29,388 nt of DNA from Baffinella frigidus (GCA_026770585.1 MU646587.1:300652-330039), one strand, 5' to 3'. Numbered from the stretch's first letter, positions 18,901 to 25,798 are shown. Notes: a model not told the origin generated them from the sequence alone. Translations and numbers: made by a program.

Positions 18901-21900
18901 GGACCATGTGTCTCAGGTTTCGAAAACGGTTGTTCCTCGCTCAGTATGTTGTCACCTGCTTCCTGGGCTTCGCGCTTCACCCGGCGTTGGCGTGTGTGCG
19001 ATACGACACATTCCGCTCAGCACATTTCAAGACTTACAACGAGTGTGTCGACTCGGGGTACCAAATCACGGCGTACTTTTTGTGGCTGGTTGGTTTCTTC
19101 GGTCTCGTCCTGATCGGTCGCAAGGTGGCCAACGACGCATGGGCAAGGCGCGCCGCACGAGCATCCAGAGAGCTTCACAGGCGAGCCCCACCAGAGATAT
19201 TGATCATTTATTGCCAAACAATCGGTGCTCTTGACACTCAGTGTCCGGCCCAGCTCTGAAATGCGTCCCACTTGCCTCAAACCGCTTTCCTCAACTGCGG
19301 TCAATGTGCATCCTTTAGGTCCTTCGGGTTCTTTGAGCTCCCAACATAGGCGGACACCGGGACTTGTTCTGCAGAAAAGCCATGCTTCGTTTCAGATCAC
19401 ATTACGGCCCCCCGGTGCAGAGGATCGCGGCAGAACGCTAAAGGGCATCCTCATCGCAGGGCTCTGTGGCGGGAGGAGCTGAGCAAGGTTGCGGCGAGTC
19501 CCGAGGTAACTTCCAGATGATAGACTCATGGTGGAGGCGACACGCGAGAGCTGAAAGATGCTCTAGAGAGTCACCTACCCAGAATCATGTATCACCGAGT
19601 TTACAACGTATACGAAGATAAGCTCTCAATCTGCCAACACACGTCACTCTCCCTCGCCCCACTTCCGGAATTCTTGCATCCCACACAGGGACTCTGGGCT
19701 CCGCAGCGCTGCATGCCCATCTCGGAGCCCTGCGCCAGGTGATGGACGGCCTGCGGCGCCTCCCGCATGGGATTGCGCAGGAGCTGCAGGAGCAGAGGAG
19801 GCAGGCGGTGCGGTCGCTCGGAGTGGTCGGCCCCAGTCCCCGGATCCTTGAATCGCCGCTCTATCTTCGAAGAGTGCAAGTGCAGCCTCATTCCAAGAGA
19901 AGTCTGAGACCCTTCGCGTGTTTGACTGTCTTGGTGGGGTTCCAGATTCTACTCGAACAATCATAGAGCGCTGGGTCCCTCAAATGCGGAGCAAACCTCA
20001 GCTCCAGGCTCACCTTGTGGAGCACTCTGGGTCACCCTGCGGAGCCCCCTTCTCAGCCGCAGACCCTCCACGTCAGGTTGGGAGGGCCTACACCCTAAAC
20101 ACTAAACCCTGCACCCTAAACCCTAAACCCTCACTCTAAACCCTAAACCCTAAACCCTAAACCCTGAACCCTGAACCCTGAACCCTGAACCCTGAACCCT
20201 AAACCCTGAAGCAGGTTGGGAGGGTGATGGCACACCTGAATGAGCGTGCGGGGCGCTGGTCGCTGCGGGGGCACAGGAGCAAGCCACGTCAGGTGAATGA
20301 CACAGCGCTCAGAGTTCGTATTCAATTGTTGTTCTCAACATCTTAGGAACGCCGCATGCGCAGAGCGCCTGTCTTAAACCTGAGAGTGTTAGATATGCTC
20401 TTGAGTTGTAGAGAAAGGCGCTTCATCAGAAAGGCGCTTTTTCTGTAGAAAGGCGCCAGGGCTTCAGATACGCGCGTGGTTTCCGGCAAGGCGTTTGGGG
20501 ATGGGAAAATGCAAAGCTCGTGTAGACTAAAGGCAGGCAGGCCTGGCTGCCTTTAGTGGAGCGGCGTCTGACCTCACGAAGCTTGTTGGCCAAGTGTGTA
20601 GAAGCTCCAACATAAATCTCGCATCCCATCGCATCCCATCCCTTCAACGTGCGCCCTGAATCTGTGCGCGGCCCATTCAACCATCTGGGCCTTGGCGGCC
20701 ACAGGTGCATGGAGACATCGACCTGCTGTTCGACGAGGCGGCGATGGTGAGCAAGCCCCCCGTGCACCCACAAAACTGGGTTACTCTGACTTCAACAACA
20801 CCCGCACCTAGTGCTCCACGAGCGTGTCACCCACACATCCTCTCGTTTGAACACTCACCCGCGTGCCCCCATCACCGTTGCAGGTCAACGAGCCGTTCCT
20901 GGATCTGATGGCATCGCTGGTGGCCGGTCCTAGCGGCGTGGACGGTAAGCAGCCTCTCCCAAATTCTTTTCCGTTGGCGACCCCGACCCGGATCTATCCA
21001 TCAAGCAACACTGGATGTGATCCGAAAGGAAGCATGGCCTTTCTGCAGAACAAGTTCCGGTGTCCGCCTATGTTGGGAGCTCGAAGAACCTAAAGGACCT
21101 AATGGCCCGGGGAGCAGAGGAGGGACGGCGTGTCGCCCGTCCAGGACCACAAGGCTGGTCAGGAGACGCTGGCGCGCGGCCTGACCTAGCGCTCAAGCGG
21201 GGCCCGATCAAGAAGCCACAGCGCGCCCTGCAGAAGCTCGTGCGAGTGTATGCGCCCTGAACCCGGCACCCGGCGCATGTTTTCTGAGATTCTTCGACGG
21301 CAGGGTCTGACGCCTGCTCCGTGATGTCAGGTATGCGCGGGACGTGGCGATGCTCACGGATCTTGTCAGGTGCACGGTGCTTGCGGAGGACCTACGACAG
21401 GTAAGATCGCACGGAAGAACCCCCCCCCCGGGCCCTCAGAAATGGCAGAGGGGCAATCGATGTTCACACGGGCACCCTTAAGCAGCTCCTCGATTGTGAG
21501 CCGCGAGACGACCAAGCGCTCGTTTGCCTGCGCGCTTTGCCTGAGAGCCTACACCGCCCGACAGAGAGATTGACCATTTATTGCCAAACAATCAGCGTCA
21601 GTGCCGCACATGCTACGCATTGTGCCACTTACTGTAACCCGTGTCGGCTGCTCATACGAGCATTTTCCAGATGGATCATAACTCCACCTCCTACCGCCGC
21701 CCGACAGGTGGAGGCGCTGATGGCGACGCTGGACGCGCGGTCTGTGGTGGGGCTGGCGGAAGTGGCGCCGAGGGGAGAGGAGGAAGACGAGGTGCTTCTG
21801 ATGCAGAGCGAGGAGCATCGAGAGGACGAGCGGATACTCCGCATCACTGAGATCAAGAACAGGTTCGATGACAGCTACGACGACGGCAAGAGCGGAGGGT

Positions 21901-22845
21901 ACCGCGATCTGTCTCTGAGCGTCGAGGTGGTGCTCCCGGCTCTGATTTCGTTGGAGTTCGGCATCATCGCCAAATGCCTGCTAGAGAGATTGATAATTTA
22001 TTGCCAAACAACCAGCGTCAGCGCCACACATGCTACGCATTGTGTCACTACTGTACCCCGTGTCGGCCGCTCATACGAGCATTTTCCGGTATGCCTGCTA
22101 TCTAATCACTATCGTCCACCCTTGCTGCAAGTCCAGAGTGTAAGGTCGCTTCGGCGGAGGGTGATGTGGGACGGGCTGGTGTCCTTTGAGAGGGTGAAGC
22201 GTAGGGTAATGCGTAGGGCGCTACGGTAGGTCAGTACCGTAGGGTGCTACTGAGTACCCGCACCCGCCTTCGTTCCCGGGAGCAGGTGGGGTGGGTGATG
22301 CGGGACGGGCTGGTGTCCTTTGAGAGGGTGCGGGACTGGGAGGCGAATGAGTGCCAGCGTCACATCTGCGAGATCCAAGGTGCGAGAGAGAGGGAGAGAG
22401 AGAGAGAGCGAGAGAGTGCCAGCGCCACATGTGCGAGATCCAAGGTGCGCCTGCCTCAATTTCCGGACGGGCTCGCAGGCTGCAATGCCAGACATGGTTG
22501 CAAGCTTGGTGGTGTCGGGAGCGGGCGTGTCGTGGATCTGACGTCCTTTAGGTCCTTTAGGTTCTTCGAGCTCCCAACATAGGCGAACACCGGAACTTGT
22601 TCTGTAGAAAGGCCATGCTTCCTCCCTGACGTGAATCTTTGCGGCTGCAGTGCACCTGCGAAGCCAGCATCACCAAATCGTCAACGAGGGGCTGCACACA
22701 AGGTGACATGCCCTCTTCACCGCCGAAAGCGTTTTTGCGGAGCACTAGCTACTCGAGTTGTTGCTCCGCCCACAGCTTGCGAGTTCTCATGGATGGGCCG
22801 CCCCCGGACAGATACGTGGAGCTCCGCAACAAATACAACCGCTAG
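13147..22845 (+). CDS. Multi-exon gene: TIR - SAM - six-TM - RelA/SpoT-like protein
   Basis: This is a hand-spliced model of one gene. Exons: 13147-14098, 14298-14340, 14932-15400, 15496-15585, 16042-16104, 16739-16792, 17014-17073, 17971-18033, 18135-18178, 18321-18390, 18600-about 19124 or later, 19739-about 19835, 19946-20076, 20215-20292, 20705-20746, 20884-20944, 21190-21247, 21331-21400, 21708-21929, 22286-22379, 22651-22702, 22776-22845. All modelled donors are GT and all acceptors AG. Reading phase joins correctly at every junction except around exons 11-13, where ends are uncertain. The product is about 1100 residues. Known of the families: TIR domains signal or cleave NAD; SAM domains oligomerise; the RelA/SpoT fold makes or resembles (p)ppGpp synthetases. 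Inference: a membrane-bound signalling protein. The model could also be two genes, but I see no stop, promoter or polyA region between the domains. The TAG at 22843 ends the frame. Confidence 0.72.
14099..14297 (+). repeat. Telomere-like intron 1 (CCCTAAA array)
   Basis: The intron starts gtaaaccctaaaccctag and continues as degenerate CCCTAAA/CCCTCAA units until the acceptor aaaccag. The donor GT lies in a TGTAAACCC unit, so the repeat itself supplies the donor side. The C-rich strand is sense. Confidence 0.8.
14298..14340 (+). CDS. Exon 2: TIR box 2 continuation (43 nt)
   Basis: This micro-exon sits between two telomere-like introns. The acceptor is aaaccag at 14291-14297 and the donor is gttgaa at 14341. 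T from exon 1 plus GC gives Cys, and the exon then reads LQDGQNWLACFVQ. Joined to exon 1 this makes the TIR box 2 pattern F-L-D-x-x-C-L-x-x-G-x-x-W. It ends GG, which takes the first G of exon 3 to complete Gly. Both joins keep phase, so the exon is well supported despite its size. Confidence 0.75.
14341..14931 (+). repeat. Telomere-like intron 2 (CCCCAAA array) with 250-N gap
   Basis: The intron runs from gttgaa to ctaactcag. It is mostly CCCCAAA and CCCCACA units rather than CCCTAAA, so this tract expanded from its own variant. Positions 14580-14829 are exactly 250 N, an assembly placeholder in the array; the true intron length is unknown. No coding signal is seen on either side of the gap within the intron. 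Confidence 0.8.
14580..14829. other. Assembly gap, 250 N
   Basis: Exactly 250 undetermined bases inside the CCCCAAA array; its size is a placeholder, not a measurement. Confidence 0.98.
14932..15400 (+). CDS. Exon 3: TIR C-terminal half and following helical region
   Basis: The acceptor is ctaactcag at 14923-14931 and the donor gtcagt at 15401. The exon opens GLAVSMCFVPLLSW once joined to exon 2, the hydrophobic strand after the TIR box 2 helix (compare the V-P-L-L-S-x pattern of TIR domains). Acidic and helical sequence follows (GELSRIG, DRVDNVLLELILATAL), then VLPVLIGPA, probably the last TIR beta strand. The last third (ILRQLGLSEDKVR onward) is amphipathic and leads toward the SAM domain. 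It ends in phase 0 at Thr (ACG). The exon contains a run of nine G at 15148-15156, a place where assembly could drift. Confidence 0.75.
15496..18033 (+). CDS. Exons 4-8: SAM domain
   Basis: Five short phase-0 exons (15496-15585, 16042-16104, 16739-16792, 17014-17073, 17971-18033) join to read ...VLGWLQ / VENLRSYAPLFIHHNLDSLAY / VARLKPEEIHQLVDEHQE / ...GGELKKLDM / AISKLLHKTPPRFLGL. This matches the SAM pattern: W-L near the start, an L-x-x-Y-x-x-x-F helix, an I/L-D turn, L-x-x-L-x-x-E-x-x-x-L, a Gly, and a final basic A-I-x-x-L helix. SAM domains form oligomers; with TIR they occur together in SARM1 (known). The splice at 15585 is supported because it creates the W-L...Y...F spacing. Exon 8 could instead end at 18018. 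The long introns hold repeat copies, (GA)n and a minisatellite. Confidence 0.68.
15611..15834 (+). repeat. Two R1 copies in intron 4, first abutting exon 4 sequence
   Basis: A partial R1 copy begins only ~25 bases after the exon 4 donor, followed by a fuller copy from about 15748. The frame of exon 4 stays open through the first copy until the TAA at about 15674, which could mislead gene prediction. Confidence 0.7.
15943..16055 (+). repeat. (GA)n array bracketed by duplicated exon 5 acceptor
   Basis: GGGCAGGTGGAGAACCTGCG at 15943-15962 recurs identically at 16036-16055. Between them is a GA run with a short GT block. The repeated piece is the acceptor and first 14 bases of exon 5; only the second copy continues into coding sequence. 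Confidence 0.85.
16453..16491. repeat. Perfect 16-bp hairpin in intron 5
   Basis: GAACATCGCTGACTAC pairs perfectly with 16476-16491 across a 7-base loop. It sits just before an R1 copy; cause unknown. Confidence 0.85.
16498..16618 (+). repeat. R1 copy in intron 5
   Basis: Starts with the longer left end seen in some copies (gatccttctgcaccgggggg), then the usual R1 body and tail (aaggacctaaaggac). Confidence 0.75.
16800..16915 (-). repeat. R1 copy in intron 6, minus orientation
   Basis: Begins right after exon 6 with the reverse tail (ttttaggtcatgaggttctt) and ends with cctttcggatcacatt. Confidence 0.75.
17084..17199 (+). repeat. 20-base minisatellite (unit near gccaactgccgccctatcct)
   Basis: About six degenerate units follow directly after the exon 7 donor at 17074. 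The array is bounded on its far side by a second copy of the exon 7 end (17200-17239). The same motif forms the 18185-18317 array. Confidence 0.85.
17200..17239 (+). pseudogene. Duplicated end of exon 7 with its splice donor
   Basis: The 40 bases match 17041-17080 closely, both containing GGELKKL coding sequence and ATG/gtacg donor. Asp-Met in the first copy becomes Glu-Met here. It may be an inert duplicate or an alternative donor. Confidence 0.7.
17236..17365 (+). repeat. CCCCGAA telomere-variant array in intron 7
   Basis: Follows the duplicated exon 7 donor. Units are CCCCGAA and CCCGAA, distinct from neighbouring tracts; the C-rich strand is again sense. Confidence 0.8.
17727..17783 (+). 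pseudogene. Second copy of exon 8 (AHRKLLHKTPPRFLGL)
   Basis: This copy, preceded by gcgcag, closely matches exon 8 at 17971 (AISKLLHKTPPRFLGL). Either copy could be spliced in phase 0, so they could be mutually exclusive alternatives. I placed 17971 in the model because it directly precedes the telomere-like intron and fits the SAM final helix slightly better. Confidence 0.55.
18034..18134 (+). repeat. Telomere-like intron between exons 8 and 9
   Basis: The intron begins gttcaacccctaaccc and is made of CCCCTAA and CCCTAAA units up to acceptor aaatcag. It contains CTAAC steps, which fit a branch-point consensus. The C-rich strand is sense. Confidence 0.72.
18135..18390 (+). CDS. Exons 9-10: linker between SAM and membrane region
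   Basis: Exon 9 (18135-18178) follows a telomere-like intron ending aaatcag and reads DERTLPLSERLENY, ending in CG before donor gtgcct. Exon 10 (18321-18390) begins with G, completing Arg, reads DTEASALAIATSGNGLELLHSMP and ends in phase 0 at donor gtacct. The intron between them is almost entirely a 20-base minisatellite. No known domain is recognised. The join into the next exon (MP then VPRWGWVAFW) is in phase. Confidence 0.62.
18185..18317 (+). repeat. 20-base minisatellite (unit near gccctatcctgccaactgac)
   Basis: About six units fill the intron between exons 9 and 10 (18179-18320). One unit carries a short insert (aattaaat). It has the same core as the 17084-17199 array. Confidence 0.88.
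18391..18599 (+). repeat. Telomere-like intron between exons 10 and 11
   Basis: Begins gtacctaaaccctaag and ends taaaccag. Units are CCCTAAA, CCCTGAA, CCCTATA and CCCCAAA, in blocks. GGTACC occurs at both junctions (18390-18395 and 18599-18604), a short direct duplication. Confidence 0.78.
18600..19190 (+). CDS. Exon 11: six-helix membrane region
   Basis: The acceptor is taaaccag just before 18600, after a telomere-like intron. The translation is strongly hydrophobic, with about six predicted membrane helices, around WVAFWSGFSVAMFF, FAYATFFGITALLPLV, FPVYAVGVWFGLAF, LGVFWAPVMVAWTM, FLAQYVVTCFLGFALHPALA and ITAYFLWLVGFFGLVLIG. Short basic loops (SKTGR, RFRKR) and a basic tail (RKVANDAWARRAARASREL) could set topology. 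The 3' end is uncertain: donors at 19125 (after AAG) or 19116 are possible, and a copy of the att-tatt-gcc repeat starts at about 19195, so the exon ends before that. The membrane protein family is not recognised. Confidence 0.66.
19310..19438 (-). repeat. R1 copy in intron 11, minus orientation
   Basis: Contains ctttaggtccttcgggttct, the cccaacataggcggacaccg core and a right end reaching gcagaggatcgcggcag. Confidence 0.75.
19739..20292 (+). CDS. Exons 12-14: helical linker before the RelA/SpoT-like domain
   Basis: Exon 12 starts at acceptor 19738 (VMDGLRRLPHGIAQELQEQR, charged helix); its start could instead be 19689, and its end may be 19807, 19822 or 19835. Exon 13 (19946-20076) reads STRTIIERWVPQMRSKPQ and ends ...DPPRQ at CAG/gttggg. 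Exon 14 (20215-20292) reads VGRVMAHLNERAGRWSLRGH and ends SKPRQ at CAG/gtgaat. Exons 13-14 are separated by a telomere-like intron whose two splice junctions are 13-base identical copies. No domain is recognised; the sequence looks like a helical connector. Confidence 0.5.
20077..20214 (+). repeat. Telomere-like intron flanked by a 13-base junction duplication
   Basis: CAGGTTGGGAGGG occurs at 20074-20086 and again at 20212-20224. Between the copies lies a CCCTAAA/CCCTGAA array. Splicing at CAG/GT in both copies removes one copy plus the array exactly and keeps phase. Confidence 0.72.
20705..22845 (+). CDS. Exons 15-22: RelA/SpoT-like nucleotidyltransferase-fold domain
   Basis: Eight short exons join in phase. 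Motifs in order: GPIKKPQRALQKLVR (corresponds to the basic K..S..K helix), DVAMLTDLVRCTV (the D-x-x-R strand), ITEIKNRFD, GGYRDLSLSVEV (the GYRS-like motif), HICEIQVHLR (the E-x-Q strand) and a terminal DRYVELRNKYNR before TAG at 22843. Order and spacing match the RelA_SpoT fold (PF04607 family). The canonical S-x-H after G-Y-R is replaced by D-L-S, so classical (p)ppGpp synthesis is not assured. Introns are 73-356 bases; several hold repeat copies, and 21248-21330 begins with the same eight bases as the next exon. Exon 18 could end at 21926 instead of 21929. Confidence 0.78.
21012..21103 (+). repeat. R1 dispersed element, intronic copy (gatccgaaaggaagc...ctaaaggacct)
   Basis: A ~95-base unit runs from tgtgatccgaaaggaag through tccgcctatgttgggagctc to cctaaaggacc. 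Further + copies lie near 4288-4399, 15611-15682 (partial), 15748-15834, 16498-16618, 17614-17714 and 25451-25554. Minus copies lie near 16800-16915, 19310-19438, 22540-22625, 23701-23820, 25372-25430, 26647-26820 and 26822-26882. About half sit in introns of the main gene in either orientation. No ORF or clear terminal inverted repeat was seen; a small non-autonomous element is the simplest reading. Confidence 0.8.
21566..21672 (+). repeat. Short dispersed repeat (att-tatt-gcc family), intronic copy 1
   Basis: Begins ttgaccatttattgccaaac and ends near gagcattttcc. It recurs at 21984-22090 at high identity and as a fragment at 19195-19235. All three lie in or at the edge of introns of the main gene. 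Confidence 0.75.
21984..22090 (+). repeat. Short dispersed repeat (att-tatt-gcc family), intronic copy 2
   Basis: Second near-identical copy, about 420 bases downstream of the first, in the next intron and in the same orientation. Confidence 0.75.
22161..22196 (+). pseudogene. Duplicated fragment of exon 19
   Basis: Thirty-six bases coding DGLVSFERV match 22295-22330 with one difference. This copy lacks a good donor further on and is probably an inert duplicate inside the intron 21930-22285. Confidence 0.65.
22350..22449 (+). repeat. (GA)n array bracketed by duplicated exon 20 donor
   Basis: The HICEIQ-coding exon end plus its donor (22350-22384) recurs at 22415-22449 with about two mismatches, coding HMCEIQ. 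A GA array lies between. Either donor reads in the same phase into the next exon at 22651, though using the second would bring the GA stretch into the exon. Confidence 0.82.
22540..22625 (-). repeat. R1 copy in intron 20, minus orientation
   Basis: Runs from gtcctttaggtcctttaggt to gaaaggccatgcttcc, ending about 25 bases before the next exon. Confidence 0.75.
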
Positions 22846-23417
22846 GCCGACCTACTCCTGCATGGACGTGAGTGAGTACGAGGGAAATCAATTGAGGCAA
22901 GAGGACCACGGGGGGGGGGCAGAGCGAGGATGGCAGTGTTGCCCATTTTGGCTGAGAGGCGACATTTGTCAATGAGGAGGTGAAACCGCCCCAGGCACGC
23001 TGCGTTTTCGTTTTCTCGAGGATTCCAAGTAAGCGTCCCTGCACTGTACAGGGTGGGACTCGGAAACAAGGTCCCACACCGGGGGCCCCCACGGTAAAGT
23101 GGCCTTGGGCGAGGAGAATGTTCTTCGAGGGTTCTCGCGGGGCGACTTGTGAGGGAGGTTCCCCTGTAGATGGGGTTCCTTAGTTGGCGCAAGTAAATCC
23201 GCCTGCGCTAGGCTGGCGGCAAGTGGCTAGTCGTGTGACGTGTGTCCACGTTCCCGAGACTTCCCGAGATTCTTTCCTGGCGTTGATTCGTACCACGAGA
23301 CATGCGGGGAGGGTGCAGGTTCTTGTTTCTGAGGCATCCTTGCACAGTTACGCGATTGTATGTGGGGATTGTACGCAGGGATTGTGTGTAGGACGGGTCC
23401 ACGTGTGGGTGTGGGTA

Positions 23418-23508
23418 CAGGGTACCTCGCTCATAAGGAGCCCCGCCCTGCCCTAGGACCACCGTAGAGCCATAGTTATAGGCCTACAGTAGGGTCGAGG
23501 TACCCCTG
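23418..23508. mobile_element. MITE-A copy, internally shortened
   Basis: Ends and TA flanks present; the G-run half before the right end is missing. Confidence 0.75.
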
Positions 23509-23874
23509 TATGTGGGAGTCTGCATCGATCCCTTCTTTCCAATGGTTCTCGGGGGGTGGGGGCTACAAAAAGGCATTGGAACAAATGCCTTGGGGCTACG
23601 AACGCTCCCTAAGGACGGTCGCTACACCAAAAGCCTTGGGCCGGGCACTACATGTAGACCAAATGCCTTGGGACGGTCACTCGACCAAATGCCTTGGGGA
23701 TATTTTAGGTCTTTTAGGTTCTTCGAGCTCCCAACATAGGCGGACTCTGGAACTTGTTCTGTAGAAAGGCCATGCTTCCTTTCGGATCACATCAAGCCCC
23801 CCTGTACAGAGGATCGCTAGACCGCCTGACTACTCGGGAATGGGAAAGAGGGGGTCGATGCAGACTCCCGTACA

Positions 23875-24092
23875 CAGGGGTATCTCGCCCATAAGGAGCC
23901 CCCCCCCCCCCGAGGACCACCGTCGGGCTGTAGGTATGCCTCAAGTGCCCATAGGGAGAATATTCACCCTAACTCGCCCTAGGCAGGTCCTAGGACCATA
24001 CCGTAGGGCGTATGAGCCTACTGGTTACTTAAGGGATAGACCTACTGTAGGATCCTAGGGGGGTGCGCCTCTTTACGAGCGAGGTACCCCTG
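23875..24092. mobile_element. MITE-A copy containing a MITE-B copy
   Basis: Ends caggggtatctcgcccataa and gcgaggtacccctg; the interior from about 23939 to 24038 is a MITE-B sequence, so the two are nested. Confidence 0.72.
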
Positions 24093-24402
24093 TAGACGCT
24101 GCGTTGAGGTCTTCGCTCGGGGCCGAAATTGCGTGTTGGATCCCATGCCTGCAAAGCACCGTTTCTCTGCTCGGCGTGGGTTTGGCAAAACGGCGAATCC
24201 ATTCTGATAAATCAGAATTACAGAACAACATCAACAGAGGCAGCTGTGTAAGCGCGACAGCTGCTCCTGAGCCTGTATCGAGATTCCCAGGTCTGTTGAC
24301 TCAAGTGGACAGGTGTGTTTCGGGACAATCTTTAAACCAGGGACTAGGGGACTAGGGGCAGGAAGGCTGGTTTTAGAAACAGTCTCGTCAGGCTTCGAGT
24401 GG

Positions 24403-24600
24403 GGACGTACCATCACATGAACTCATTGAGCGAGAGAGAGAGAGCGAGAGAGAGAGAAAGAGAGCGAGAGCGCGCGAGAGCGAGAGCGAGCGAGAGAGAG
24501 CGAGAGAGAGAGAGACAGAGAGAGTGTGTGTGAGAGAGAGCGCGCGCGCGCGCGAGAGAGAGAGAGGGAGGACGTACCGTTCCACATGAACTCCTTGAGC
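24403..24600. repeat. (GA)n/(CT)n array bracketed by duplicated splice donor
   Basis: The segment ggacgtaccatcacatgaac and on (24403-24431) resembles 24570-24600, which carries the minus-strand exon end and donor. About 140 bases of GA/GC/GT microsatellite lie between. Confidence 0.75.
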
Positions 24601-24646
24601 TCTTCCGAGTGGTGCCCCCAGGGCACGAAACGCCTCTCCATCTCAT
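24578..24646 (-). CDS. Possible single internal exon, minus strand
   Basis: On the minus strand an acceptor (gcgcag) at 24647-24649 precedes a 69-base open piece reading EMERRFVPWGHHSEELKEFM and on to a GTACGT donor at 24577-24574, a near-ideal donor. The exon end is duplicated beyond a GA array. No other exon of the gene was found and the family is not recognised, so this is tentative. Confidence 0.35.
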
Positions 24647-25010
24647 CTGCGCGCCAACATGATTGACTTTCGGAAGTCAACACGCGCGTCACGCCACCGT
24701 GAGAAAGAGAATACCCGCATCGCGTCACCGTGGGAGAGAGAACAGCCCCGCCGGCAGGCTCTTGAGCGCCCGCGTGACCGGTCACGCGGACGCCGAAGCC
24801 AACTGTCCGAGGTGACTGCCTTGTCATGTTACAGGCACGCCAGTGACGCGACGCGATACCGAGCAGGCGCGCGCTCATCCTAATAGGGTAACGGCTCCTC
24901 GCATCACTCCACCGTGAGAGAAAGAGAATAGTTTGTTGAAACCAAGTGGCCGCAATACATAGCCCCCGGCGGGATTGGTGCACTCCAGTGTCTAGAAATG
25001 TCTCGTCTCC

Positions 25011-25115
25011 TATCCCTCAAGTGGCGAGGCGGTCAAATTTGACCGCCAAGAGGTCCTAGGCAGGTCCTAGGGCCCTACGGTAGGGCGTATGAGCTTACTC
25101 GCCACTCAAGGGATA
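25011..25115. mobile_element. MITE-B copy
   Basis: Foldback with ends tatccctcaagtggcgag and ctcgccactcaagggata. Other copies: 10705-10807, 23939-24038 and a split one at 5563-6064. The window's last 15 bases (ctaccgtagggcg) may be a further partial copy. Confidence 0.8.
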
Positions 25116-25637
25116 CACATCCCACGAGAGTTGAATAGTTGAGAACTTCTACGGTATTTCTTCCTGGTTTAGTTACCCCCCTGATACAAACCTGTCTGGT
25201 TCAGTCAACAGTCGTGGGACTCTCCATGAGGTTGACGCATATGCCAGCCACGCACAAGACAAGCCCGGGGTTGGGTAAAACGAGAAAAAAAACGAAGCAA
25301 AAACTTTCTCTGTAAAGGAAAGCTCTCTTTCCCCCGTTCGGAGAGCGGGGTTTGGAGGTGGGGAGGTCAGACCTTTAGGTCCTTGAGGTTCTTCGAGCTC
25401 CCAACAAAGGCGGACACCGGAACTGGTTCGACCACAGGACCAGCAGAAGTATCGGGGGCCTGATGTGATCCGAAAGGAAGCATGGATTTTCTGCAGATAA
25501 GTTCCAGTGCCCGCCTATGTTGGGAGCTCGAAGAACCTGCAGGACCTCAAGTATTCGTGGTCGCCTTCGGTCTGGCAAACGTGGTCCGGGGAGCACACGT
25601 ACACCTGAGGAGTTAGCACCCCTGTTAGGAAGAACTC

Positions 25638-25798
25638 AGGGTAACGGACTGAGGTCGTGGTAGTTCAGCCTACGGTATTGACTACGGTAGGCTGTAGGGC
25701 CGCTTGGCCCGGGTTTCTCCTGAGAGCCACCCTAGTCCCTACGGCCTACCGTAGTCAATACCGTAAGCTTAGCTACCCTGATTTCAGTCTGTTACCCT
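25638..25798. mobile_element. Foldback element, 160 bases
   Basis: Ends agggtaacggactga and ttcagtctgttaccct; a 22-base internal stem (tacggtattgactacggtag and on) pairs across 25680-25770. A fragment of the right end lies near 26314-26331. Confidence 0.75.

Noticed and set aside
24388-24646. SLSLSLSR-rich frames on the minus strand
   Set aside because: Translation of the (GA)n/(CT)n microsatellite. Only the short part beyond the array (24578-24646) has any coding character.
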